Source: Ruegeria arenilitoris (GTDB taxonomy: Bacteria > Pseudomonadota > Alphaproteobacteria > Rhodobacterales > Rhodobacteraceae). Taken from it: a stretch of 64,000 nt of DNA. The notes beneath the pieces were generated by a model, which saw only the letters and a program-made list of their open reading frames with translations, ran no database searches and was not told the origin of the DNA. The position numbers and the translations under genes were made by a program. The DNA is taken from the NCBI RefSeq assembly GCF_013030265.1, contig NZ_WPZQ01000003.1, positions 124,001-188,000 on the forward strand, in the 5' to 3' direction. Shown here in pieces: positions 26,991-35,963 of this stretch. Position 1 is the first letter of the stretch. Each line of letters opens with the position of its first letter.

Positions 26991-28318
26991 GATACAACTC
27001 CGGTGACAAATCCGTCGCCAATAGACCCTGCTATGAACCAAATGTAGTAGGCAAGCGGGGGTAGAACCGCCAAAAGCGTCAGCCTCGAAACACGGTTCTT
27101 TTGGAGTAATTGCGGAAAAAACAGGGGCACAATCGCCATAATTGCGAGTGATACAAGCGAGAGCGCGGTCAGGGGTTCAGCCCAGTTCGATTGATCAGAA
27201 TTCAGGGAAACCGCCCAGATACGAATTAGAAACAGGACCGCGGCAACCAGCGGTATCGCAATAGGAATAGTGCGCAGCGCCACAGCAGTGAGCCCCATGG
27301 CCAACCCCATCGCACTGACTCCAAAAAAGGATATCGCATCCCATCCCGTTGCATTTCCCACTGCAAGCCAACCGAACCCCAAAAGCCCCAAGGCGGCTAC
27401 GATATCCAGATCGGGATACTTACTGTCACAAGGAGAAGCAGTGCGCGCCCAGCCGTGCGCGGCAAGAACCATGATAGGCAGTACTGTGTTCTGCAATTTT
27501 GCGGCTGCTAGCAGCAGAAAAACCGCAACAACATAGACACGGGTCGTATGTTTGGTGAAGCCCAGCTTTGTTCCCACCACACCGAAACTGACCAGAGCAG
27601 CAAAGAACAAAATGGTCAGCACGGCCAGCTCTGCCAAGGAGCTATAATAATGGGCTTTCAGAAAAATCATCAAGCCGAGCGGCAAGAACAGATTGTCAAA
27701 ACCCCGCCAGCTTTGTGCCTCGACCAATGTACCAAAGGCCGCAACCATAAGGGACAGCATCATGATGTTGGACGGCGGGAGTTTCGACAAAAACAAAAAG
27801 CAGATGATGGAAACCAACAGCGTTACGACAAAAAATACCACTGACCCTTCCAGGCTCTTGTCGCCATCTTCAACCACGTAGCGCTTGGTTCCATATGTCG
27901 TTCCGGCAAGCGCAGCCGCAGCATCCGCCAGTGTCAAAACGGCGATCGGAAGCACGTAATAGAGAGTGTTTTCCCCGGCCAGCAAAAAACAAAGGCCAAC
28001 GGAAATCGCCAACAGGAAATCACCATATGAGGTGCGTTCAACGCTGTGCAAAGCTGCACCCAGACCGTTTGAGAACCGGGGCAAACGTAAGATCGCCATT
28101 ACAATCATCGTTACCCCGATCAGCATGTAGACCGGCCAGCGATCCGGGAAAATCCACGGCAGAACCAGCGTGAACAGCCCGGTTCCGACATGCATTAGCT
28201 TACGTTGTACTTCTGCGTTCAAGCCAACCTTTTGCGCCAGCCGTCGGACAACTGCCATCAATCCCAACAGGGCCAGAACAGAAGCCAAGGCCAGCAGGAT
28301 CTGGACCATGACACTCAC
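26987..28318 (-). CDS. CTP-dependent prenol/dolichol kinase-like (cytidylyltransferase family) membrane protein
   Basis: 443 residues with about fourteen hydrophobic segments. The N-terminal half has family signatures of phytol/dolichol kinases and CDP-diglyceride-type enzymes: QRKLMHVGTGLFTL (residues 37-50), LADAAAALAGTTYGTKRY and KSLEGSVVFF. The second half (from about residue 210) is a further membrane domain of unknown type, making the protein about twice the length of bacterial phytol kinases. It could phosphorylate a polyprenol or similar lipid alcohol with CTP. It overlaps both neighbours by 4 bp. Confidence 0.72.
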   Translation of the reverse strand: MSVMVQILLALASVLALLGLMAVVRRLAQKVGLNAEVQRKLMHVGTGLFTLVLPWIFPDRWPVYMLIGVTMIVMAILRLPRFSNGLGAALHSVERTSYGDFLLAISVGLCFLLAGENTLYYVLPIAVLTLADAAAALAGTTYGTKRYVVEDGDKSLEGSVVFFVVTLLVSIICFLFLSKLPPSNIMMLSLMVAAFGTLVEAQSWRGFDNLFLPLGLMIFLKAHYYSSLAELAVLTILFFAALVSFGVVGTKLGFTKHTTRVYVVAVFLLLAAAKLQNTVLPIMVLAAHGWARTASPCDSKYPDLDIVAALGLLGFGWLAVGNATGWDAISFFGVSAMGLAMGLTAVALRTIPIAIPLVAAVLFLIRIWAVSLNSDQSNWAEPLTALSLVSLAIMAIVPLFFPQLLQKNRVSRLTLLAVLPPLAYYIWFIAGSIGDGFVTGVVS

Positions 28319-29415
28319 GCGAGCACCTCTTCCACGACAAAGTCTGAATAGAAAAAGGCCATGTCCCGCGCTTTTAGCCGATCCTCAATCTCGCGTTGTG
28401 TTTCAACTTCGCCTCTAAATGAAGGGGGCAAGCGGCGCGGTGCCATCATGTTCCAATAAACAAGACGAGCCTTTGGCGCGGCAGCTGACAGGATTGATCC
28501 GTAGACCTGCGCAAACACATCAGGCGACATATATTCGAAAATGTCCGATAGATTGAACCCGCTGGCTTTTTCACCGGTTGAAACGAAGGCCTCTAACGAT
28601 CCGGGCCTGATATCGAGACGATCGAGGCGAGCGCGGATGGTATCATAATGCTCAGGCCGCCAGGCCATCGGCAGCGCGTCGCCATGCGTACCTTTCAGGA
28701 TCCAGTGCAAATATGGATTTTGCGACGGATCAGTTTCAACGCCTGCGTGGCGAATGCGACGCGCCACATGCTGGGCAGGGCTGCCTTCAACGTGATCGAA
28801 GAACGCCTTGTCGCGCCCCATGCGCCCCATCACAAAGCGAGAAAAGAATACATTCAGTAACAGCCGCCATCTGAAGGTATTAAAGCGCGTATCGAAGAAA
28901 ACCTCGCGCGCATCCGGCGATCGGGGTGCAAAGACTTCATCAATCGTACGTCTGGAATGTACAAACGGCAAAAGCCGTGTGCGGAAAATACGAAAGTACC
29001 GCTCGAACTTGCCGACCCCGCCTATCCCGTAACGCTCCACATCCGGGGCAAGACCGGCCCAGAAGGCGCTTGTCTCAGGATCAGTGGCCTCCAAAGCCCT
29101 CGTCAGCAGCTCTGCTCGCCTCTTGCTGGGCCGCGATCCTGTCAGTTCCAGAAATTCGGGGTGTGTCAAAGATCGGAAAGCACCGATCCTTAACTTTAGA
29201 CAGGCAATCTGCGCCGGTGAAAGATCGACAACCACAACTTTCGCTGGGTCCAGCGTTAGCATAGCCAGCGCGTTATCCCCTGCCGAACAAATGGACACCA
29301 GCGTGCCCCCCGCGCAATCGCCGAGCGCGTCGGTCAGAACGTCCGCATCCTCCCACAACTGGGCATATCGGATATGGTCGAAATCTGCCTTGCTCTCGAT
29401 TTCACTATACCCCAT
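28315..29415 (-). CDS. DUF3419 family (BtaA-like) SAM-dependent transferase
   Basis: 366 residues from the ATG at 29415 (MGYSEIES). Family stretches: HIRYAQLWEDADVL near the start, then LVSICSAGDNALAMLTLDPA, a SAM-binding loop, with VVVVDLSPAQIACLKLRI after it, and late EYMSPDVFAQVYGSI. BtaA, of the same family, transfers the 3-amino-3-carboxypropyl group of SAM to diacylglycerol in betaine-lipid synthesis. No BtaB methyltransferase lies alongside, so the acceptor here is probably different. It overlaps the PEP-synthase-like gene by 11 bp. Confidence 0.8.
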   Translation of the reverse strand: MGYSEIESKADFDHIRYAQLWEDADVLTDALGDCAGGTLVSICSAGDNALAMLTLDPAKVVVVDLSPAQIACLKLRIGAFRSLTHPEFLELTGSRPSKRRAELLTRALEATDPETSAFWAGLAPDVERYGIGGVGKFERYFRIFRTRLLPFVHSRRTIDEVFAPRSPDAREVFFDTRFNTFRWRLLLNVFFSRFVMGRMGRDKAFFDHVEGSPAQHVARRIRHAGVETDPSQNPYLHWILKGTHGDALPMAWRPEHYDTIRARLDRLDIRPGSLEAFVSTGEKASGFNLSDIFEYMSPDVFAQVYGSILSAAAPKARLVYWNMMAPRRLPPSFRGEVETQREIEDRLKARDMAFFYSDFVVEEVLA

Positions 29416-31864
29416 CGCACCGTTCCACCTTGCCACTTGCCCCGTCGATCGACAGGGTTTCACCATTCTTGATCCATTGCGTGGCCCCTTTCAGGCCAAC
29501 AACACAAGGGATGCCCAATTCGCGCGCCACAATTGCGGAATGCGACAAAAGCGACCCCCGTTCCACAACAATGGCCGAAGCGTTCGAAAACACCGCAATC
29601 CAGCCCGGATCGGTGTGACGCGCCACAAGGATGTCGCCGGGTTGCAAGGCCTCAGTTCGCGGGTCACGGATCACACGGGCTTTTGCAGTTGCTTGCCCGG
29701 CTGAACAACCGGTGCCAGTTTTCACACGCTCCGGATCGCTGTCGACCTCTTCGGTATCCGCCCAGATCGGGGAAATGGCGGGACCTCGGATTTCGATACG
29801 TTCCGGCGGGTCCGGACGCAGGGACGCTGCAGCATCTTCGCGTTGGCGTTGCGCAACTATGGTTTTCAGATCAGGCGAAAGACTGAACCCTTCTACGGCT
29901 CCCAAGACCTCATACGTCGTCAGATGAAACACGTCGCGGGGCTCGGCAAGCAAGCCCCTTGCAGAAAACTCTCGACCGATGCCAAGAAAAACACGCCGGG
30001 CATGGCCGAATATACGGGTACGTTCAAAGCGCAGGTTCTCTCGGTCGCGAACGCGGGCCTTGGCCCAGCCTATGATCCATTTAGACAGGTAGCGTTTCAG
30101 CGGATTGGCAGGAAACAGGGTTTTCCAGTCCGGCTCAGTGCTGGTGTGTCGCTTACCCTCGGGACGGGCTGCACTGGCTGCGATGGCCATCAACAGGCTG
30201 GCTGGATCATCGCACAACGGTATGCTCTCGAGCTTCAACTCCTCTGTGCATCGATCCCCGAATTTGTCCAAGTAAGAGCGAACTTCGGCCTCGATCTGTG
30301 GAAAGGGGGCAAGGGTCTCAATCCGGCATTCCGCGCTCAGCTGATCAGTAATCCCGGCCTCGCGGACCAAGTGAGCCATGTGGGCAATTCGCTGCGCCGG
30401 TTCGGCTGAGATGATATCGCCTTGTCCGATCATGACATCGTTATGCAGCAACAGCCCGTCTTCACCCAACCACTTGTGCAGCAGGTTGCGTGATGCGCCA
30501 AAAGCGATCATGCACAGGAAGTCATTTACAAGCGGTGCGTCCCAGCGATCCAGCAGGGTACTTTCGATATGGCGATACTCAGCAGCCAGTTCGGTCGCGT
30601 TCGCAGCTTCTATGTCGAGATCACGATCCAGAATATCAATTAGTCTGCCATAGAAGTTGCGCCGGGTACGCGGCAATCGCACGGCCTGCCAGATCAGGCT
30701 GCCCGCAACCGCAGCCAGTTTGGCGTATTCCAAAATCTTGCGCGCGCCTTCGGCAGGAGCAGGACCAATCTCGTCCGTGATTTCACGCGGCATGGGCTCG
30801 GACACACCCATCATCGTTTCCATGTAATCGCGGTTCAGCGAGAACCCCGGCAGCAGCGCCAGAGCCCGGTACCAATTGACCAGATTGTAATAAACACGCC
30901 CATCAATGCGCCCAAGGAAATTGTCGAAGATGGCCGAGTTCTGCGCGACGGTTCTATCCGAAACACCCAAAAGCCGCACGAAGGCGCGATAGACCCGAGA
31001 GTAGACATGCACGGCAAAGGAATAGGTCAGTGGACTGACCATGCCCGGATAGCTTTCGACGATATTCGAATTGTCAAAAATGGTAAGCGCATCATCCGGC
31101 ACCGCAGCTGGTCTCAGCTCGGTCGTAATTGGTCGTGCCTGGAGAATGTGCAGCCCATCCGCATCGAACGCCCATTCGATGTCTTGTGGGATACCAAAAG
31201 CCTCTTCCGCTTTGCGCGCCAGCATTGCCACCTGAAGCGCCTGGTCCGGTGTCAAAACTTGAGCCGTGGCTTGGGCGCATTCAGGCTGCCTGTCTTGATC
31301 AATAGTCCAATCCTCACCATCAACCTCACCTGCCACCAGGGCGTCGCCTAGACCTTTGACGGCGGACACGACTACCGTGTTTCGTTGTCCGGTCACCGGA
31401 TCGGCCGAGAAAGCGACACCGGCGGTCGTCGCATCAATCATGCGCTGTACAATGATGGCGGGGGCTTCTGCCTCGCCCCCGGATTTGACCGAGCGATAGG
31501 TAGCAATAGAATCCGTAAATCCTGATTGCCAAACCTGTTTCGCCGCCGGCAGCACCTTGCTGCCGGTGACGTTCAAGACTGTATCGAACTGCCCCGCATG
31601 GCTGTGTTCGGCACCATCTTCAGCCCGACCGGAGCTGCGCACTGCATAAGGTCCCGGACCCAACGTATTCAATGCCGCGCTGATCGCATCACTCAGTCCG
31701 CGAGCTGCAACGGGCCCTGTCTTACCTGCGCGGAAAGCGGCATCGGTTATGACAAAAAACGCAGGTGGATTGAACCCGTGACGGGCGAGGTTTGATAGCG
31801 CAGTGGCTTTTCCTCCGACCACCGTCGGATCAGTTGCATCGGATTGATTGACGATAAAGGTCAC
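29405..31864 (-). CDS. PEP-synthase-like phosphotransferase lacking the PEP-binding barrel
   Basis: 819 residues from a GTG at 31864, with GGAGG six bases upstream; it overlaps the UbiA stop as GTGA. Domain order: an ATP-grasp pyruvate-phosphate-dikinase N-domain (VGGKATALSNLARHGF, AVRSSGRAEDGAEHSHAG, DIEWAFDADGLHILQARPIT), a middle helical region of about 400 residues, and a C-terminal phosphohistidine domain with GSLLSHSAIVARELGIPCVV. The C-terminal TIM barrel of PEP synthase is absent, which is the layout of rifampicin phosphotransferase. It probably phosphorylates a hydroxyl of an unusual acceptor using the beta-phosphate of ATP through the His. Confidence 0.85.
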   Translation of the reverse strand: MTFIVNQSDATDPTVVGGKATALSNLARHGFNPPAFFVITDAAFRAGKTGPVAARGLSDAISAALNTLGPGPYAVRSSGRAEDGAEHSHAGQFDTVLNVTGSKVLPAAKQVWQSGFTDSIATYRSVKSGGEAEAPAIIVQRMIDATTAGVAFSADPVTGQRNTVVVSAVKGLGDALVAGEVDGEDWTIDQDRQPECAQATAQVLTPDQALQVAMLARKAEEAFGIPQDIEWAFDADGLHILQARPITTELRPAAVPDDALTIFDNSNIVESYPGMVSPLTYSFAVHVYSRVYRAFVRLLGVSDRTVAQNSAIFDNFLGRIDGRVYYNLVNWYRALALLPGFSLNRDYMETMMGVSEPMPREITDEIGPAPAEGARKILEYAKLAAVAGSLIWQAVRLPRTRRNFYGRLIDILDRDLDIEAANATELAAEYRHIESTLLDRWDAPLVNDFLCMIAFGASRNLLHKWLGEDGLLLHNDVMIGQGDIISAEPAQRIAHMAHLVREAGITDQLSAECRIETLAPFPQIEAEVRSYLDKFGDRCTEELKLESIPLCDDPASLLMAIAASAARPEGKRHTSTEPDWKTLFPANPLKRYLSKWIIGWAKARVRDRENLRFERTRIFGHARRVFLGIGREFSARGLLAEPRDVFHLTTYEVLGAVEGFSLSPDLKTIVAQRQREDAAASLRPDPPERIEIRGPAISPIWADTEEVDSDPERVKTGTGCSAGQATAKARVIRDPRTEALQPGDILVARHTDPGWIAVFSNASAIVVERGSLLSHSAIVARELGIPCVVGLKGATQWIKNGETLSIDGASGKVERCDGV

Positions 31865-32772
31865 CTGAAGCCTCCGATCAGAAACGGCAAAAAGCCCGCT
31901 GTGGCATAACAATAAAACACCCACAGTCCCGCGATTGTGTCCATCCTGTCCTGTGCCTTAGGCGTTGGTGCCGTCATATAACTGCGTGCAGCAAGACCAC
32001 AGGGCACCAAAGCAGCGACCCCGACCACGACGGTTATCCATCCAACATCAGTCGCAAACCCTGTGCCCACCAGAAACCCAAAGGACAGCACAACACAGCC
32101 CAGCCAAACAATGGCAGCGCGCCGATACCCCCAAAGACCCGAATAGGTGTCTACGCCGTCAATTTCGTTTTCGGGCGACCATAGTTTGCGTCCGATCTCG
32201 AGAACGCAGCCATTCACAAAAGACAGCGTTAGAAACAACCAAAGTTTTGATGCAGCCCCTCCGGCCGGAAGCCATTCGATGCTGGTCAGCAGCAAATCGA
32301 TCAGCGGCATAATCGCCATATGACTAATCAGATACAGAACCGGTCGCGCCTTAAGCCAAGTTGGCGCCCCGAATTCGGCCGTCATTGCCGCCAGCCATAC
32401 CCAAACCACAAGAAGGCACCATAGAACCGGAGGATACCACAACCATGCAGCGGCGGTAGCCAGCGGTAGGGTCAGCAAGCCAAGCACCAAGACCTCAGCC
32501 GGGGATACCAGCCCTCGTGGAATAGGGCGCTCGGGACGATAGCGGCGGTCGTCTTCGGCATCCTTGAATTCGTCGCAAACGCGCATCTGGAAAAACAACG
32601 CCATTGCAAGCGCGAAGCCGACCGCAAAGGCGGGCCATTCGGGCAATGGGCGATCAGCAAGCCGGGCTGAGACGCAAATACTTGCTGCTGAAAACACCAA
32701 CAAAAGCGGAACGGTCTTCTTCAGTGGAAAGCGTTCGGACTGATAGATCCACAATCGAGCCAGCAGAGTCAT
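31861..32772 (-). CDS. UbiA-family prenyltransferase
   Basis: 303 residues, about eight hydrophobic segments. The first Asp-rich motif is RVCDEFKDAEDDRRYRPERP (about residues 68-87), the second is ENEIDGVDTYSGLWGYRRA (about 200-218). These bind Mg-diphosphate in UbiA enzymes, which add a prenyl chain to an aromatic or glycerol-phosphate acceptor. It overlaps the HMG-CoA reductase stop by 4 bp (ATGA) and the next gene by GTGA. The acceptor is unknown. Confidence 0.85.
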   Translation of the reverse strand: MTLLARLWIYQSERFPLKKTVPLLLVFSAASICVSARLADRPLPEWPAFAVGFALAMALFFQMRVCDEFKDAEDDRRYRPERPIPRGLVSPAEVLVLGLLTLPLATAAAWLWYPPVLWCLLVVWVWLAAMTAEFGAPTWLKARPVLYLISHMAIMPLIDLLLTSIEWLPAGGAASKLWLFLTLSFVNGCVLEIGRKLWSPENEIDGVDTYSGLWGYRRAAIVWLGCVVLSFGFLVGTGFATDVGWITVVVGVAALVPCGLAARSYMTAPTPKAQDRMDTIAGLWVFYCYATAGFLPFLIGGFR

Positions 32773-34034
32773 CTTTGGCGGGCCAGACTTTCATGGGCCC
32801 GCGTGAAATGCCCCGCAGCAATTGCAGCAACAATCGATATTTCTCCGCACAGGCAGATAGCGGCGGCCACTTCGGCCAGCGCCGTGCCGTGGCCAGCGCC
32901 CTTTAGTCCCAGAATGTTCAGCGCGGCACTCTGGCTGGGCAAGCCGGTACCGCCACCCACGGAACCAACAAGGATATTCGGGAGCGTCACCGAGCAGAAA
33001 AGATCCTCCCCTCGGGGCTCCATTCGCGTCACCCCCATCGCGCTTTCGGCGACGCAGGCCGCGTCCTGCCCGGTCGCGATGTAAAAGGCCGCCAGACCAT
33101 TGGCATAATGGGCCTGAGCCCCAAGCTGACCCGATAGATGTGACCCGAGATTAGCGACCCGGCCATAGGCCATCATGGCATCCACGGTGGTACCAAGCGT
33201 CTTTTCCACCACATCCGCAGGCAGGGTCACCGACGCGCTTACCTTCCGGCCTCGACCCGTCACCAATCCAAGCGCCGAGGCTTTCTTGTCGCCCGAAAAA
33301 TTCCCCTCAATATACCAATTTTCAATTGGCACCGGGCAACTACCGTTAATGGCACGGCACAACGCATCCGTTGCGATGGTAACCATGTTCTGACCCGCCG
33401 CATCACCCGTTGTGTAGCGGCAAATCAGAAAGACAATATTCGTGTCTATGAAAGGCTCCAGCGAGACAAGTTTGCCATGCCGGGTTGTGGCCTCAGCCGC
33501 CGCCTTGAGATCATCGACATTGCTGACCACCCAATCGACAAACTGACCGGCCTGCAAAAGGCTTTCGAACACAAAGGCAGGCGTGCGCAATACACCTTCA
33601 TACAAGACAGCCGTGCTGACCCCACCAGACCGGCCCGCGGCAAATGCCCCGCGCGCGTACGAGGCAACAAGCGCGGCCTCAGTCGTCGCCAGAGGCACAT
33701 AAAAATCCCCGTTGGCGTTCATACCATTCAAGCGCAATGGTCCAACGATGCCCACCGGCACTTTCACGGTTCCAATGAAGTTCTCAATATTGGCGCTGTA
33801 GGTTTCAGAAGCTTCGACTGTTGCAGAATCCGCGATCAATGCTTGATCTGCGTCGCTTGTCTTGAGCTTTAGATGATCCCAGAACCGCGCAACCGTCTTA
33901 CTGTCAGCCTTGCGAGAGGGGCGCAAAGGCGAAAACACTTCGTCGCTTGGCGCCATCTGCTGTGGCGTGCGTTCAGCGTCATATCGCGCTTTTATTCGCC
34001 GCAGCATTTCCCGCACATGAAATGGAATAATCAA
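32769..34034 (-). CDS. HMG-CoA reductase
   Basis: 421 residues if translation starts at TTG 34034, which has GGAG seven bases upstream; an ATG at codon 10 is the alternative. The catalytic tetrad is complete: Glu in TTEAALVAS, Lys in SGDKKASALG, Asp in ATGQDAACVAES, and His in AAGHFTRAH. Other marks are ENFIGTVKVPVGIVGPL, DAAGQNMVTIATDA and VGGGTGLPSQ. It reduces HMG-CoA to mevalonate with NADPH. The sequence lacks an N-terminal membrane domain and looks like a class I-type catalytic core. It heads the seven-gene overlapping operon, so its product should feed the UbiA step. Confidence 0.92.
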   Translation of the reverse strand: MIIPFHVREMLRRIKARYDAERTPQQMAPSDEVFSPLRPSRKADSKTVARFWDHLKLKTSDADQALIADSATVEASETYSANIENFIGTVKVPVGIVGPLRLNGMNANGDFYVPLATTEAALVASYARGAFAAGRSGGVSTAVLYEGVLRTPAFVFESLLQAGQFVDWVVSNVDDLKAAAEATTRHGKLVSLEPFIDTNIVFLICRYTTGDAAGQNMVTIATDALCRAINGSCPVPIENWYIEGNFSGDKKASALGLVTGRGRKVSASVTLPADVVEKTLGTTVDAMMAYGRVANLGSHLSGQLGAQAHYANGLAAFYIATGQDAACVAESAMGVTRMEPRGEDLFCSVTLPNILVGSVGGGTGLPSQSAALNILGLKGAGHGTALAEVAAAICLCGEISIVAAIAAGHFTRAHESLARQR

Positions 34035-34829
34035 AAGTCAGCTCCGACAAACGCTGTGTAAAACGACTGCAGACTTAATTCTGCGATGGCTGCACCCTAA
34101 CAAGAAAGAAAGTAATATCCAGCAAATACATCCAGTTGGCGATTGTGAGCGGTCCTGCCTCTTTAGAGTTCATTCGGCCCTAAAGTCAGGAAACGGGGGA
34201 CCAAATGAGAGATTCAAGCAAGACAAGCCGGAAGTTTATGTGACGCTACGCAAGGCACTGCATGGCAACACATAGTTTTGCCAATCGGCGACCGGTAAAC
34301 CCTTGAATTTGTATCATTCGATTATTCATAGGCGCACTGGTTTTGCCTATTGCGACGCAAAGATCTTCCATCACATCAGAGTAACCCAATATTCCTCGCC
34401 AAACGGGCCTCCCGCAGTCAGTCAACGTTATCAAGAGCGGTCAGACCGATTTCAAAATGGTTTTGGTGAGGGCTGCACCCAATTTCAGGCAGAGGCGATG
34501 TATCTGGATAAGATCAAGATCTCTACTCTGCGGGCGCTTTCGCATTCGACCTCGAATGTAGAGTTCAAATGCCGATGGCAGGAACATTTCAAAATTTTTA
34601 CACGCGCTTTGAGCCTCATCGAGGTGCTCCATGATCAAGGAGGCAAAGTCGTATGTAGTATGAGAAGGCGGACAGGACGAGAGTGTCGTCAGTGCGCAAC
34701 TAAACTAATTGCAACTCCAAATCATAAGGGTGACACTCAGAAACCCTGATACAAGACATTTCGGATGTCTCATAAATCAATTTAGACTTGTCAGTTTGTA
34801 AGAAGCAAATGACGCCGCACTATAGGGGT
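34035..34829. other. long intergenic stretch with decayed frames
   Basis: About 795 bases separate the HMG-CoA reductase start from the end of the sulfonate operon. Short open frames exist on both strands (for example plus 34303-34749, minus 34441-34638), but none has a ribosome site, a recognisable domain or normal composition, so I treat them as chance or as remnants. The hairpin AGACAT-ttcgg-ATGTCT (34754-34770) could help end the sulfonate operon on the minus strand. The promoter of the HMG-CoA reductase operon must lie in the left part. Confidence 0.5.
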
Positions 34830-35963
34830 TCAATGCCCGACAAAGTCGCGCTTGCGCTGCCAAAGAGAATAGTCACCATTCAGCTTAGTCTGTCCGGTTT
34901 GGGCCATGGCAATACTCAACTCTTGGCTAAGAACATCCCACATTTGTTCTAAACCTGCCTCTCCGGCAGCTGCGATCGCAAACTGCAGTATCCGTCCAAC
35001 AAAGACGAAGTCGGCCCCAAGTGTCAGGGCCTTAAGAACGTCCTCTCCTGACCATATCCCGCTGTCGTAGAAGAGGGGAAAATCCGACCCAAGGTCTGAT
35101 CGAATATTTGTGAGCATCTCGATCGGCGCGGGGCTTGCCTCCAGCTGCCGTGCGCCATGGCTTGAGACTTGAATAGCATCAACGCCTGCAGACCGCAGTG
35201 CGCGGGCGTCCTCGATGTCCAGCACCCCTTTCACCACCAGTTTTCCAGGCCAGAGATCCCGCAGCCGGGCCAGCGTGTCCCATGTGGCCCGGGCTCGGCT
35301 CTCGGTGCGGTCGAAGTCATAACCCTTCATCTTGAAATTCGCCATTTCTGGCCTGCCTGCGACAAGCGTCTTAAGCGACCAACCGGGATGCATGGCAAAG
35401 TCGAATAACTGTCTGGGGCCGATACGGAAGGGCATTGTGAAGCCGTGGCGCAGCTCACGCGGCCGGCGGCCGACTTCGGGGACATCCACTGTCAACACAA
35501 GGGTTTGGTAACCGGCCGCCTTGGCGCGTTCGGCCAGCTTATAAGTGCCGCTACCGTCGCCACTGAAGTAAAGCTGGAACCAAGCATATCCTTGCGCTGC
35601 CTCCAGGATGGTTTCAAGCGGGGTGGAGGCAACGGTTGAGACGCCGTGGGGTACACGGTAGCGCGCCGCCAGCCTTGCCAGCATCAGGTCGGCACCTGGA
35701 GCGGCCAGATTGCACATACCCATGGGGGCGATGCCAAAGGGGCGGTCTGCGTCGGCGCCGAAAACCTGTGATGCCAGGGACCGTCGGCTGACGTCACACA
35801 GGATGCGGGGCCGCAGGGTGATGGCGTCCAGCGCGACACGATTGCGCGCTGCCCCGGTTTCACGCCCCGCGGCACCATCAATGTAGTCAAACACCATCCA
35901 AGGGAGCCGCCGCCGGGCAAGGCGGCGGGCGTCCTCGGCCGAATGGATGGCGTTTGCGCCCAT
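34830..35963 (-). CDS. FMN-dependent alpha-hydroxy-acid dehydrogenase, candidate sulfolactate dehydrogenase
   Basis: 377 residues from the ATG at 35963 (MGANAIHSAEDARRLARRRL), which overlaps the comE stop as TGATG. Lactate-oxidase fold: PFGIAPMGMCNLAAPGADLM, WFQLYFSGDG, LVVKGVLDIEDA, the catalytic His/Arg in SSHGARQLEASPAP, and FYDSGIWSGEDVLKALTLGA for FMN phosphate. Directly following comDE, it is a good candidate for oxidation of (S)-3-sulfolactate to sulfopyruvate, the role given to SlcD in roseobacters. Lactate or another hydroxy acid cannot be excluded. Confidence 0.82.
   Translation of the reverse strand: MGANAIHSAEDARRLARRRLPWMVFDYIDGAAGRETGAARNRVALDAITLRPRILCDVSRRSLASQVFGADADRPFGIAPMGMCNLAAPGADLMLARLAARYRVPHGVSTVASTPLETILEAAQGYAWFQLYFSGDGSGTYKLAERAKAAGYQTLVLTVDVPEVGRRPRELRHGFTMPFRIGPRQLFDFAMHPGWSLKTLVAGRPEMANFKMKGYDFDRTESRARATWDTLARLRDLWPGKLVVKGVLDIEDARALRSAGVDAIQVSSHGARQLEASPAPIEMLTNIRSDLGSDFPLFYDSGIWSGEDVLKALTLGADFVFVGRILQFAIAAAGEAGLEQMWDVLSQELSIAMAQTGQTKLNGDYSLWQRKRDFVGH

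Noticed and set aside
34303-34749. 148-codon plus-strand frame in the long gap
   Set aside because: No ribosome site, no domain and atypical composition; kept only as part of the intergenic note.
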